A stretch of DNA of 64,000 nucleotides from positions 372,001 through 436,000 of the forward strand of contig CM071587.1 in NCBI GenBank assembly GCA_036426205.1. The letters run 5' to 3'. This DNA is from Ascaphus truei. Its lineage: Eukaryota > Chordata > Amphibia > Anura > Ascaphidae. The position numbers and the translations under genes were made by a program. Shown here piece by piece: positions 37,056 through 46,180 of this stretch (position 1 is its first letter; every line of letters begins with the position of its first letter). Below the pieces are notes generated by a model that saw only the letters and a list, made by a program, of their open reading frames with translations, was not told the DNA's origin and did not search any database.

Positions 37056-38940
37056 TTAATTTCCGAGCGGCCAGTCTGGGCGGGCATCGGTCTGTGTGCT
37101 CCAGTCCTCAACATACCCAAATAGCAATGCCTTATAGTCCAAAGGTACCCTTAGATTGGGCAATTTATCAAATAATGTAAAGTTTTGTTCTTGAACCTCC
37201 TGATCTTGCACCAGTACCACAAACAGTGGGCGATTGTAGCATCCGTGCATGCGCACTTCACACGGACCGGCTTAGTTTCAGTTCAAAATGTATTTCATTG
37301 TTTGGGTACCAGGAAGGCACGATTTGTCAATTTAAATTGTAATGTGCGCAAATCAGTGTCTAGTGTAATCGTGTGCACCTCCCTGTATCCCAGGATAAGG
37401 GTTTCTAAATCAGGAAGATTGGGAAAACCAGCTTGCCATCTATTAAATAAGGTAATCCAATGTTTAGCGGTGCCAGATTCCATTACAGTGGAGAAGCCGG
37501 TAACTTGGACTCAAATGGGTTACTGTCTCACATCTGCAGGAAGTCTCTGAGTAATGATGGGTCATAGTGTTTGATTTGAAGAAAAGTAAGAATTTGGTCA
37601 ATTATATTTCGTTTTAATTTGGTCAAATGTGGGGAAAATGTCTCTCTGTTATAAAACATTCCCCTACAGCATGAATGCCTGTCTGCGTCCAGATACTGAA
37701 TGCTGAAGGTTCTCTTCCTGACATCGAAATTAGGGTTACCCCTTTATGGAAGGTATTTGGAAATGGCCGGTGGAAGTTTGAACATTTTCCTCAATTTTTT
37801 TCCAGCCCCAATTGGGTCTTTGAACAAAGTACTCGCCGATCGGCATGTGAAAGACGGAGTGAATGGAAAAAAGGCTCATAGCGCAGGATCTGATCAGCTG
37901 GCTATCAATTTCCAAATAAATAAACTCCGATTGACCAAATATCCCATCTCTGATTTATCGCACGAGAGCAACAAGATTAAATATCTCCACAACTGGGAGG
38001 CCAAGACCTCCTTCTTTTCCAAGTGATTGTATTCGGGCAATATGCGTCTTGTGTTTCCTGTTATGCCAAGTAAAATGTGTGAAATATCTATGTACCTTGG
38101 AGGTGTCCTTCTTGCGTAAAGCAAGAGGTAGTTTTTGTATTAAATAAACAAGTCTGGGGAAATAAATCATTTTAATTAAAGCGAGACTCTTCCCGACAAT
38201 GATAGTGGTAATTTCATCCACCCAGATAATTCTCTCTCAATTTTAGCTAAGATTGGAATATAATTATGTTTCTATTGTGTATATAATGGATGCCAATGTA
38301 TTTAATACTGTCCATAGCTACTTTAAATGGTAAATTGAACCAATGAGGGTTACGTTGTTCTCCATTTAACCAGAAAATCAAAGATTTGGTAAAGTTAATC
38401 TTGTATCCTGTGAAGGATTGGAGTCTGTCAGAGACTACATGATGAGGGGAACTTGTCTGTATGGATACTAGCAGAATAGCAACAAGTCTTCTGCATATAA
38501 AGCTTGTTTAAGTTCCTTGTTTCCAATCCTCAAGCCCTCAAGTATCTCCCATACTGTAGTTGGATGGCCAATTGTCCTAAGAGTAATGGTGATAGTGGGC
38601 ACGCTTGTCTAGTGCCCCTGCCTAATGAAAAAGATTGGGAACACACACCGTTGGAAAATATAGTGGCTGTGGACTGAGGATAAATTGCCTTCTATCACAT
38701 TCCCTGCAATCCCAAACACAAAGAATATCTGAAACAAGTGGGGCCATGTAATCATATCAAAAGCCTTTTCCGCATCCATAGTGTCTACCCATGACAAAAC
38801 CTGTTCGATCTGGATGAACCACACCAGGAACCAGTCTGCAAGACTCTTAGTCAAGGTTTTGAAGTCTACATTTAGTAAAGAGATAGGAAGATATGAAGCC
38901 GGATCAGCAGGTTCCTTATCTTTCTTGTGAATCAGCTTGA
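37056..38940 (-). pseudogene. Decayed Tx1/L1-type LINE ORF2 (minus strand)
   Basis: Read right to left on the minus strand, the reverse transcriptase is visible in pieces. 38854-38609 has MDAEKAFDMITWPHLFQIF, the motif around the first catalytic Asp. About 38630-38560 has GTRQACPLSPLL. 38221-37955 has WHNRKHKTHIARIQSLGKEG and GGLGLPVVEIFNLVALVR, the block after the palm. 37483-37295 and 37256-37056 hold the C-terminal part (AKHWITLFNRW). Frames shift repeatedly and the YxDD block is not intact, so it is inactive. It is on the strand opposite to the Tx1-like fragment at 34.9-36.5 kb. Confidence 0.75.
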
Positions 38941-39155
38941 TAATAGATCATCCAAAGATGGATGGGCTTTTCATCTTTATGGGGCCCACTGCAGAGGATG
39001 GGGGAGTGGGGTCTTGCCACTTCTGGGCTGTGGCACAAGTTACTTTTCCACTATTCTAATTATTCAGCATATAAAAAAGTCAGTTTGTAGCCACATACTC
39101 AGTCATTAACTAGCAACACCACAGCATCCACATCTATCTCTGTGCCTGTTATGTG

Positions 39156-39248
39156 TGTAGCGGTCATGTAAAATGCCTACAGTCATCTCTCCTGCTGGCA
39201 GTCAATGTGAGATTGGGTGGGTCAGGCCGGGCCAGAAATACCGTTACA
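39156..39248 (+). repeat. 5' LTR (93 bp)
   Basis: It begins TGTAGCGGTCATGTAAAATG and ends AAATACCGTTACA, and is identical to the 3' LTR. It is very short for an LTR and has no TATA box that I can see. The flank is TGTG, repeated after the 3' LTR. Confidence 0.9.
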
Positions 39249-39250
39249 TT

Positions 39251-39268
39251 TGGAGGCGCTGCTGAGAT
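39251..39268 (+). promoter_or_regulatory. Putative primer binding site, Gln-tRNA type
   Basis: TGGAGGCGCTGCTGAGAT starts two bases after the 5' LTR. Compared with the glutamine-tRNA primer site known from some rodent retroelements it matches at the first six and last five positions and several between. The tRNA assignment is from recall and needs alignment to the host tRNA. Confidence 0.55.
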
Positions 39269-39790
39269 CAGATCCGTCAACAGGACAGGCTTTTAGCTAG
39301 GTCACTTGGAAACAGGGAGAGTGTCTGCTGCCACTTTGTGCTGAGTAGGGACGGACCTAGGGGTAGTCAGGGGGCTGACGGGATATTGTCAGTTCGCAGG
39401 GACAACCTAGGGGCCTGAAGGGAGTGAGGGGTCTGGAGCGGGCTATAGCTGACCGAGTCACCTTGAGGCAGTGCTAGTTGGTAGGATGCCAGAAGGGACA
39501 GCCTGTTAACTTGGTCAGGAGTCCTGGAGAGGGTCTGCGCTAGGCTGACCAAGACAGGTAGACGCCCCAAGTACTGCATGGCAGAGCCAGCCAGAGTACC
39601 TAGCCATTCCAGACACTCACCGTAGGGAGCACAGACTGGGAGGAAGGAGTCACAGCAGACACTGAGAGAGTGAGCCTAGCCTGAGGTAGTGCAACACTGG
39701 GTCACACCTAGATAAGGTACACATGTGGTGGTGCATCTGAGCTAATCTTTATTGTACCGGTGTGGTGGCTGCCCCGCAGAGTGGAGCCTC

Positions 39791-41479
39791 ATGTACGACA
39801 ACTGTTATGAGAGAGTGGAGGATCCGCGTGGCGCGGAGAACATAAAATGGCGGACAGAGGCTGATGGGGAGGGCACCCGTGGCGTGCAACCCACTGAAGA
39901 GCAGACTGTCGCTGAATTGTCCTTAGCGAGTTTGCTCTGGAGCGGAGCAAAGGCCCTGGCTGCCCAGTTTTTATCCTGCCTGGGACAGCGAGGGGCCACC
40001 CTTGAAGAGTGTGAAGAAATTGTTATAATTGGGGGAGAACCCCGTGAGGAGAGCAAACAGATGGACTTTTTGGGCTCAAAAGTCAACCAAAATGGCGGTT
40101 CCCGCTTGCTAGGGAAACCGCATGGGCCAGGCGCAGAAAAAATGGCTGCTGCAGGACTTGCACAGAGCTGGCCGGGAATGGCGCGAACAGCAGAGCCCCG
40201 CCCTGATGGGGGGCATGGCGCGAAAGCTATGGCTGCGCCGGGATGGACAGTGACTAATTCAGCCCCTGTGCTGAGTCAACCGTTGAGTTTATGGGACCCT
40301 CCCCTGATTTCTACCAGGGGGAGTGACTATCAACTATGGCCTGTGGGGATGCACCCACTGGGCCCAGGGACTGATATTCAGACGGCGCCACTACAGAAAG
40401 TAGTTCCGGCCGTGGAAGAGCCGTGCAAAAAGGATGGTTATCTTGCACGAAGGGCGGCTGCCAGGAGAAGGCGGGAACTAGCCGCGGGAAAAGACCCCCA
40501 CCCTTGTGGGGAAATTGGCGCGAAAACGCTAACCGCGCCCACCAGGACTGAGAGAGGTGCGGCCTTAATTAAGGGGCATGATATTCCCCTGTGGGACCCG
40601 CCCATTATTGCAACCCCTGGGGGCGGGTTCCAACTCTGTCAGAGAAGGGAGGAGCCGAAGCAGGGAGTGGCGGATCCAGCAACTTCCACCAGTCAGTTGC
40701 GAGGAACCACAGAGAAGGAGAGACCTGTACAGGAAGTGACTCCTGTACAAAGAATGGCCTGCTCCTCCACTGTGGGCACTATGGTCTCCACCCAGCCCTA
40801 CTCAGTGCCCGGCGGGGTGCTGGTGGTGAGGGTGGCCAATACTGAGACGGTGGTCGGGCTCTGCCTACAATGCGGGCTGCCCGGAGGTACTGTGAATACG
40901 ATGGCACGTTGCCCTCATTGCGGGACTTTGTATCTGTGGCCTATGCCCACATTCGTCCCAATACAGCCTGCTGACCCCCCGGTGGATGTGACACGGCGCT
41001 CTGCTGAGTCCCCGGGCGCGCTGTGGATCAACTGCGCGAGTCCCGGAGACAGGGGACTGGAGCCGGTCAAGTCGGCTGGGTCACTGGCCATTGAGGCGGC
41101 TGGATTAAACCCCGCGACAGGGGCAAAGAGACTTTCACCCCGCCCCGCGACCCCTAGGTCGGGGCGAGGGGACTACTCTGATGAGGACCTTCGTGAGCTG
41201 GCGGTAGCAAAAACGGAGCGGAAAAGACAGATGGGAAGAACGACGCCCCGTGGGGTGAGTGACCGGACGTCCCCCGCAGATCGGCGATCCGACCGACGGA
41301 GTCCCGCCATCCCAGGACCTGGCGGAGATGGGAGAGAGACGCCTACACCCCTGCGGACGGGTAAGCCAAAAAGCCCTATCTCTTACCTGGTCACAACAGA
41401 CGGCGAAGCGCTGGAAGGGCCGCGCCAGGCCCAACGCGCACGTGGAGGAACGGCATCACTTCCGGTGGCGACGGCGTAG
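39791..41479 (+). CDS. ORF1 of LTR element, zinc-ribbon protein of unknown function
   Basis: The frame is open from 39752, but the first ATG is at 39791, giving about 562 residues. I do not recognise the protein. Numbering from the open frame, there are two related segments about 100 residues apart: GAKAMAAPG...LWDPPLISTRGSDYQLW (about 156-196) and GAKTLTAPT...LWDPPIIATPGGGFQLC (about 256-296). A four-cysteine zinc-ribbon-like unit CLQC-x12-CPHC follows at 371-390. The C-terminal 120 residues are basic and Pro/Ser/Arg-rich, as in nucleic-acid-binding Gag tails. By position it would be the Gag-like product, but no capsid fold is evident to me. The frame ends in tandem stops TAG TAA. Confidence 0.65.
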   Translation: MYDNCYERVEDPRGAENIKWRTEADGEGTRGVQPTEEQTVAELSLASLLWSGAKALAAQFLSCLGQRGATLEECEEIVIIGGEPREESKQMDFLGSKVNQNGGSRLLGKPHGPGAEKMAAAGLAQSWPGMARTAEPRPDGGHGAKAMAAPGWTVTNSAPVLSQPLSLWDPPLISTRGSDYQLWPVGMHPLGPGTDIQTAPLQKVVPAVEEPCKKDGYLARRAAARRRRELAAGKDPHPCGEIGAKTLTAPTRTERGAALIKGHDIPLWDPPIIATPGGGFQLCQRREEPKQGVADPATSTSQLRGTTEKERPVQEVTPVQRMACSSTVGTMVSTQPYSVPGGVLVVRVANTETVVGLCLQCGLPGGTVNTMARCPHCGTLYLWPMPTFVPIQPADPPVDVTRRSAESPGALWINCASPGDRGLEPVKSAGSLAIEAAGLNPATGAKRLSPRPATPRSGRGDYSDEDLRELAVAKTERKRQMGRTTPRGVSDRTSPADRRSDRRSPAIPGPGGDGRETPTPLRTGKPKSPISYLVTTDGEALEGPRQAQRARGGTASLPVATA

Positions 41480-41485
41480 TAACCG

Positions 41486-41935
41486 GATGTCGTCGTGGAA
41501 GAAGAGATCCCGCATGGGGGTCCAACGCGAGATGGCGACGCTTCCGGTTCCGGGGAGGACGTCACTTCCGGTGGCGACGGCGGAACCCAGGAAGGGGAAG
41601 CAGCGACGCTTCGGCGATTGGGGGAAGGTCCCCGACCGCTCGTATTGCCCAGAAAATGGAGAGACGGTTTCAGGACTGATGAGGGCGAGGAGACATCTTC
41701 CTTGGACCGGTCCACGGACAGTCAAGAGCGGGTAATAACCCCGTGGGGTCCTGTTCCATGCCCCTATACCCAACCCCATGCCCTAGCTAATGTCCCTACC
41801 CCTATCACACGGTCACCGGGTTCACCGCCCAGCTTGGAACTTGTGGACATACCTTTGGGGGGGAGGAAAAACGGACTGGGGAGAGGCAGCTCAGTGGAGC
41901 TACGGAAGGTGATTCACGGGGAGGAGGGGAATTGA
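41486..41935 (+). CDS. ORF2 region of LTR element (no ATG)
   Basis: The same frame as ORF1 is open again directly after the tandem stops and runs to TGA at 41933-41935, about 150 codons. It has no ATG, so it could be made only by stop readthrough or by recoding from another frame. The sequence is Gly/Glu/Pro-rich and low in hydrophobics. A competing frame (+1 relative to ORF1) is also open across 41260-41735 and contains a copy of the SLPVATA segment that ends ORF1. I cannot tell which is used. It may equally be a decayed spacer between ORF1 and ORF3. Confidence 0.35.
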   Translation, partial: DVVVEEEIPHGGPTRDGDASGSGEDVTSGGDGGTQEGEAATLRRLGEGPRPLVLPRKWRDGFRTDEGEETSSLDRSTDSQERVITPWGPVPCPYTQPHALANVPTPITRSPGSPPSLELVDIPLGGRKNGLGRGSSVELRKVIHGEEGN

Positions 41936-42690
41936 GGGTGGCGGATACAGCACCCCAACCGGCAGTAAAGGCTCTGGGGTCCTCGAGGTGGTTCAACTCG
42001 CGAACCACAAGGTCGTCAGGGGTATTTTCATTTGACGACGACAGGGAACCAGGACCTAACCCATTTAAGGAGACCCGGTGGTGGGCCCCGTTATTTGAAG
42101 GGTACTCCGCGTGGATGGACCGTACTCGGTTCCTCATCCGGCGGGAGGACGTGGTAGATTTCTGGTGGAGAGCGGGAGAGTTTACACCCGAGCAGAGGGA
42201 CAGGGAATTACAGGAGAGGTGGTTCCAGCTGGAGCGTAGAGACATAGCGCCCATGGGTCCCGACACACTGTCAGATCCAGTCGATCCTGATGAGCCCCTA
42301 TCATGGGTGTTACCTGGGAGGGCAGGTAATGCTGATCTGACCAGGGTCAGTAGGGCGGAGAGGGCTATAATAGTCAAATATAAAAAATCCCATGGGTTGG
42401 AGTATCCCTATGTTCCGGAGCCCCTGATGGATGAAATTGAGGACAATAGGGAAACGTGGCTCCAAGAAACTATAGAGCTGTATTTAGCCAATAGGGGGAG
42501 TGACATTGTAGGTAAGAAGGCGGAAGAAAGGATAGACACCCTGATGCGAGTGTGGAGCATAGGGAGAAATGTTCACAAACATAGGGTGACCTATGTGCCA
42601 GAGAGAGGATCACCTAGGCATTATTATGTTACGGTCCTGGATATGGGTAACCGGGAAGTGAGGAAACCTGACCCAGATCACTATTATTAA
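41791..42690 (+). CDS. ORF3 of LTR element, unknown protein
   Basis: This frame is open from 41791, overlaps ORF2 by about 145 bases in the -1 frame, and ends with TAA at 42688-42690. The first ATG is far inside at 42115, so expression as a -1 frameshift fusion is plausible. A run of seven G (41857-41863) sits in the overlap in the phase G GGG GGG. The product is Trp/Arg/Glu-rich and acidic-basic mixed, with WWAPLFEGYSAWMDRTRF, RREDVVDFWWRAGEFTPEQR and a probably helical C-terminal part (ETWLQETIELYLANRG). I recognise no reverse transcriptase, integrase or envelope feature and no signal peptide. Confidence 0.55.
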   Translation, partial: CPYPYHTVTGFTAQLGTCGHTFGGEEKRTGERQLSGATEGDSRGGGELRVADTAPQPAVKALGSSRWFNSRTTRSSGVFSFDDDREPGPNPFKETRWWAPLFEGYSAWMDRTRFLIRREDVVDFWWRAGEFTPEQRDRELQERWFQLERRDIAPMGPDTLSDPVDPDEPLSWVLPGRAGNADLTRVSRAERAIIVKYKKSHGLEYPYVPEPLMDEIEDNRETWLQETIELYLANRGSDIVGKKAEERIDTLMRVWSIGRNVHKHRVTYVPERGSPRHYYVTVLDMGNREVRKPDPDHYY

Positions 42691-42870
42691 GGGGGTACTG
42701 AGACATTACGCGGGTTCGTGGCTGCTGGTCGGGGCGGGCTTGGCGGATGACTGTATTCATGTGTACTGTATTATGAGGAAATTTGTGTGATGTTAATTAT
42801 GTTTTGTGTTGCAGTGCTTCCTGGAAAGAGGTATGCAAATTTAGGTCCCAGCGAGGACGATGGGATTCAC

Positions 42871-42881
42871 CAGGGGGGGAA
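42871..42881 (+). promoter_or_regulatory. Polypurine tract of LTR element
   Basis: CAGGGGGGGAA lies immediately upstream of the TG that opens the 3' LTR, where second-strand priming occurs in LTR retroelements. Confidence 0.75.
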
Positions 42882-42974
42882 TGTAGCGGTCATGTAAAAT
42901 GCCTACAGTCATCTCTCCTGCTGGCAGTCAATGTGAGATTGGGTGGGTCAGGCCGGGCCAGAAATACCGTTACA
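42882..42974 (+). repeat. 3' LTR (93 bp)
   Basis: Base-for-base identical to 39156-39248 and followed by TGTG. The insertion site sequence on the two sides (CCTGTTATGTG and TGTGTAATCC) is otherwise unrelated. Confidence 0.9.
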
Positions 42975-43811
42975 TGTGTAATCCAGCAATGGTACAAGGC
43001 ACACCAAGGCACATCCTTAAATATTTGGCATAAATAGGTACACTACCCCTGTAGTTGGATGTAAGCACGTCTAAGGAGTTCCAATGGAAGTCCCATAACC
43101 TCCCACCTTGTACCCCCCACAAAAAGCTCTTACAGGGCCCCAAACATATTGTGTACCCGCTAAATAGGTACTGTCGGAGGGTGTGCCAAATTAAGAAGGA
43201 TGTGTATTAAGTAAACATGTAATATTAGTTCTATAGGAGGGTAACGCTCACACATTATACACATGGTTTGTTTGGCCAGGGTTTGGCTTGACACGCACTA
43301 TATTTATCTTAGAAATGACTGAAGAACTTGTTGTCAAACACTGACACTAGAGCGACCAAAACGTTTTATTTTATTTGTGTTTTCTTATTAAAGGATTAGA
43401 AGAAAGGGGGCCGCCCCGTGGTAAACCCCACTACTGTCACACCCCCACTTCTTGAGATTCGTACCAGTGATGTTACCAGGGTCTCTGCTTAATATGGACG
43501 GTAAAATATTGTGGGTCCTGAGAGCCAATAGGAAGCTGCAACGTCACCTGCTTCCTATTCGACGGCCATTTAAAATTCCCAAGAACACCGATAACGTACT
43601 AACCGGTGAGAATCTCCGGAACTAGGGGTTCCCCAGAGTTATAAAGAGGACCCTAAGGGGAACCCCAGGTTTCCCATCCTGCAATAAAATAAATATTGTC
43701 GATTGCGGGGAGGTGGGGGGAGGAGAAGGATTGTTGCTTTAAAAGAACTAAGAATGTTATCACTTGATGGAGATTGTGACAGGCACATGGGGACCGCAGA
43801 GATACTACTAA
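42975..43811. other. Spacer with old repeats
   Basis: No gene was recognised. 43460-43660 (CTATTCGACGGCCATTTAAA and following, CCCCAGAGTTATAAAG) resembles a piece of the hairpin family at 52127-52415, which also carries CTTCCTATTGG and a GTTTAAA box. 43340-43400 has an AAAACGTTTTATTTTATTTG stretch. The frame at 43653-43877 (-) overlaps this repeat and is not accepted as a gene. Confidence 0.35.
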
Positions 43812-44146
43812 ACAGGCATACCCCGGTTTAAGTACACTCACTTTAAGTACACTCGCGAGTAAGGACATATCGTCCAATAGGCAAACGCCATCTCACTCAT
43901 GCGCCTGTCAGCACGTCCTGAACAGCAATACCTGCTCCATACCTGTACTGAAGCTGTGTGCAAGCGGGGAGACTATAGAGCCTGTTACACATGCGTTATT
44001 TACATCAGTTATGCACGTATATGACGATTGCCGTACAGTACGTGCATCGATAAGTGGAAAAAAGGTAGTGCTTCACTTTAAGTACATTTTCACTTTGCAT
44101 GCATGCTCCGGTCCCATTGCGTACGTTAATGCGGGGTATGCCTGTA
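43812..44146. mobile_element. MITE with CAGGCATACCCC ends, full length
   Basis: The left end CAGGCATACCCCGGTTTAAG and right end (GCGGGGTATGCCTG) are inverted. A tandem pair TTTAAGTACACTCAC / TTTAAGTACACTCGC follows the left end and a complement-like CTTTAAGTACATTTTCAC precedes the right end. It is about 335 bp and non-coding. The right two thirds match 1463-1737 closely. The right flank is TA, as for mariner/pogo derivatives, while the left flank is AA and has probably mutated. Confidence 0.8.
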
Positions 44147-44480
44147 TTCTGCGCTCTTACAAGACAGTCCATACTGCAGTTTAAAGTGGCAGAGAATGGA
44201 GTGAGAGAGCCCAACACTTAAATATACAGTACAAATCAAAGTCTCAATTTCCCGGTAGAGTTGGTGACTTAATGACATTGTAGCGATGTGATTTGTCTGT
44301 GACAATTCAGTGTTATATTTTACAAACCTGAAAGGGATATCACAGGGTAATCTCACCTTGTAGATAAAGGAATTACACGTATTGTGTTAAGGAAATTACT
44401 TTGGCATCCGTCTCTGTTTACATGCATTCATAATGTCACCGCAGTTCAAAGTGACACACCCACATCTGGTCAGTATCAAG

Positions 44481-44487
44481 TATAAAA
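44481..44487 (+). promoter_or_regulatory. TATA box of the BPI-like gene
   Basis: TATAAAA lies about 30 bases before the predicted start of exon 1 (about 44511, CAGGACACAGCGG) and 75 bases before a GAG|GTGAGG splice donor. Confidence 0.7.
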
Positions 44488-44510
44488 GCCTCACTCGCCC
44501 CGTCGCTGTC

Positions 44511-44555
44511 CAGGACACAGCGGAACAAGGCTGACCATCATACAAGAAGACAGAG
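44511..44555 (+). other. Exon 1 (5' UTR) of the BPI-like gene
   Basis: This short non-coding exon is inferred from the TATA box upstream and the strong donor CAGAG|GTGAGG at 44556. It contains no ATG. The start at 44511 is an estimate from TATA spacing. It would splice to 44782, after the acceptor CTACTGCCGCATAG. Confidence 0.55.
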
Positions 44556-44799
44556 GTGAGGTTCGGTACAGGCTCGTGACCCAGAACTTACAGTGAGTAC
44601 ACTTCATAAGTTACAACATTACACATTGAAAAATATCATTATGTTTTGCTCGTGAAAACGGCGTTCGTGCTAACTCATTTTCCTCCGTTCATTAAGAATA
44701 GTCGTTTTAAGGAAACCAGCAAATGTATAAATGCTTTCTTTTCTGCGCTAAAATGTTTGCTTTTCTCCTACTGCCGCATAGAGCTCCCTGCTATCAGCC

Positions 44800-46134
44800 A
44801 TGATGAAGCTATTGTGCCTGGCTATGCTTTTCGTCCTTTGTGCTCCTTCAATGAGCAGATCACCCTGCAAATCTGTTCTACGAGTGAAAAAACAAGCCAT
44901 GCAATACGGTGAGTTGCACCGGGACATCGGTTTAAGGCTGCAGTGAATGCCTCTCCCAAATGGCATTAACTATATTCCAACCCAAGAGTGGCCAACTCCT
45001 GTCCTCAGGGGCTACCGACAGGTCAGCTTTTCAGGATATCCCTGCTTCAGCGCAGGTGGCTCAATCAGTGGCTCAGTCGAAAACTGAGCCACTGATTGAG
45101 CCACCTGTGCTGAAGCTGGGACTGATTGAACCCCCTGTGCTGAAGCAGGGATATCCTAAAGACCTGACCTGGTGGTATCTCTTGAGGACTGAAGTTGTCC
45201 ACCCCTGTTCCAACCCTTCCCACTTCTGCCGGACCCAGAGGGTCACTTATACGAAAGCAGGGGAACCAACACAAAATAATGAACAATCCCAATTGTTGGG
45301 TTTTTTTTTTTGCATTATGAATATTATATGGAAATTTCTAAAATTGGAAGATTCTGGAAGCCATGCAAATGTGTCCTACAGCTTGTAACCTCCATGGATA
45401 CAACTACTGGTATATGAACCCCAGGAACCACCGTGTAGATCTAATGAATAACCCCTAGTTTAGAAAGCAGTTTCGGTGGTAATTCATTCAACTGCAATAG
45501 TGAGCATCTCTCTTTGACATCACTAGGAATACCCCCCCCCCCCCAATCGGCACTATCAGAGTTGAATAAATAACCTCTTTACTGCTCTTCTTTCCTATGT
45601 ACAGGTTGTCAGACGCAGAGGAAACCTCTACAGAAAGAATTCAAGATCATCCCTTTCCCTGACATCTCCCAGAGGACTGGAGGTGGACTCTTTGGCATCG
45701 GTGGCGTACTTAATCTCCTGGTGGGCAACGTACTGAAGGTGGCCGGGTAGGTTCGCCGAGAACATCACGCATTGTACGAGTAACAGAAACGCAACAGCCA
45801 GATCTGTGCTACTACCAAAAGATACATGTACATTCCTCCTGCGCTTCAACGCACAAATATTGGCAGCTAGGCAAAACCATGCCTCTGTGTCCAGGTGCGT
45901 GCATGGACAATGAAAGTGTAATTAACAGGTTAACTCCAGCTGAACATCGGTACATTTCAGGTCCATCAGGGTAACTGGTTTAATTGATTAACTATCGCTT
46001 CCAGTAATATCCACAACCATCTCACCATTCTTCAACCACACACAAAATGGTTACACACACCTGTCACAATATCTACATACAGTGTGTAGCTATAAGTGTT
46101 ATTTATAGAGTATATTTAATGTGCATTATATGTG

Positions 46135-46180
<46 letters not shown>

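Larger units (their letters stand above)
39156..42974 (+). mobile_element. Short-LTR retroelement with unrecognised ORFs
   Basis: A complete 3819-bp element. It has direct 93-bp terminal repeats identical at every base, each starting TG and ending CA. TGTG lies on both outer sides (target duplication, ATGTG if the terminal A is shared). A primer-binding-site-like stretch TGGAGGCGCTGCTGAGAT at 39251 fits a Gln-tRNA type site at most positions. A polypurine tract CAGGGGGGGAA lies immediately before the right LTR. The interior carries a long ORF and two downstream open frames. I see no reverse transcriptase, RNase H, integrase or protease, so transposition would need enzymes in trans. Identical LTRs indicate a recent insertion. 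Confidence 0.9.

Noticed and set aside
39805..41779. Minus-strand open frames inside the LTR element (39805-40086, 41135-41434, 41383-41715)
   Set aside because: They are shadows of the GC-rich ORF1 and ORF2 on the sense strand, overlap one another and carry no motif.
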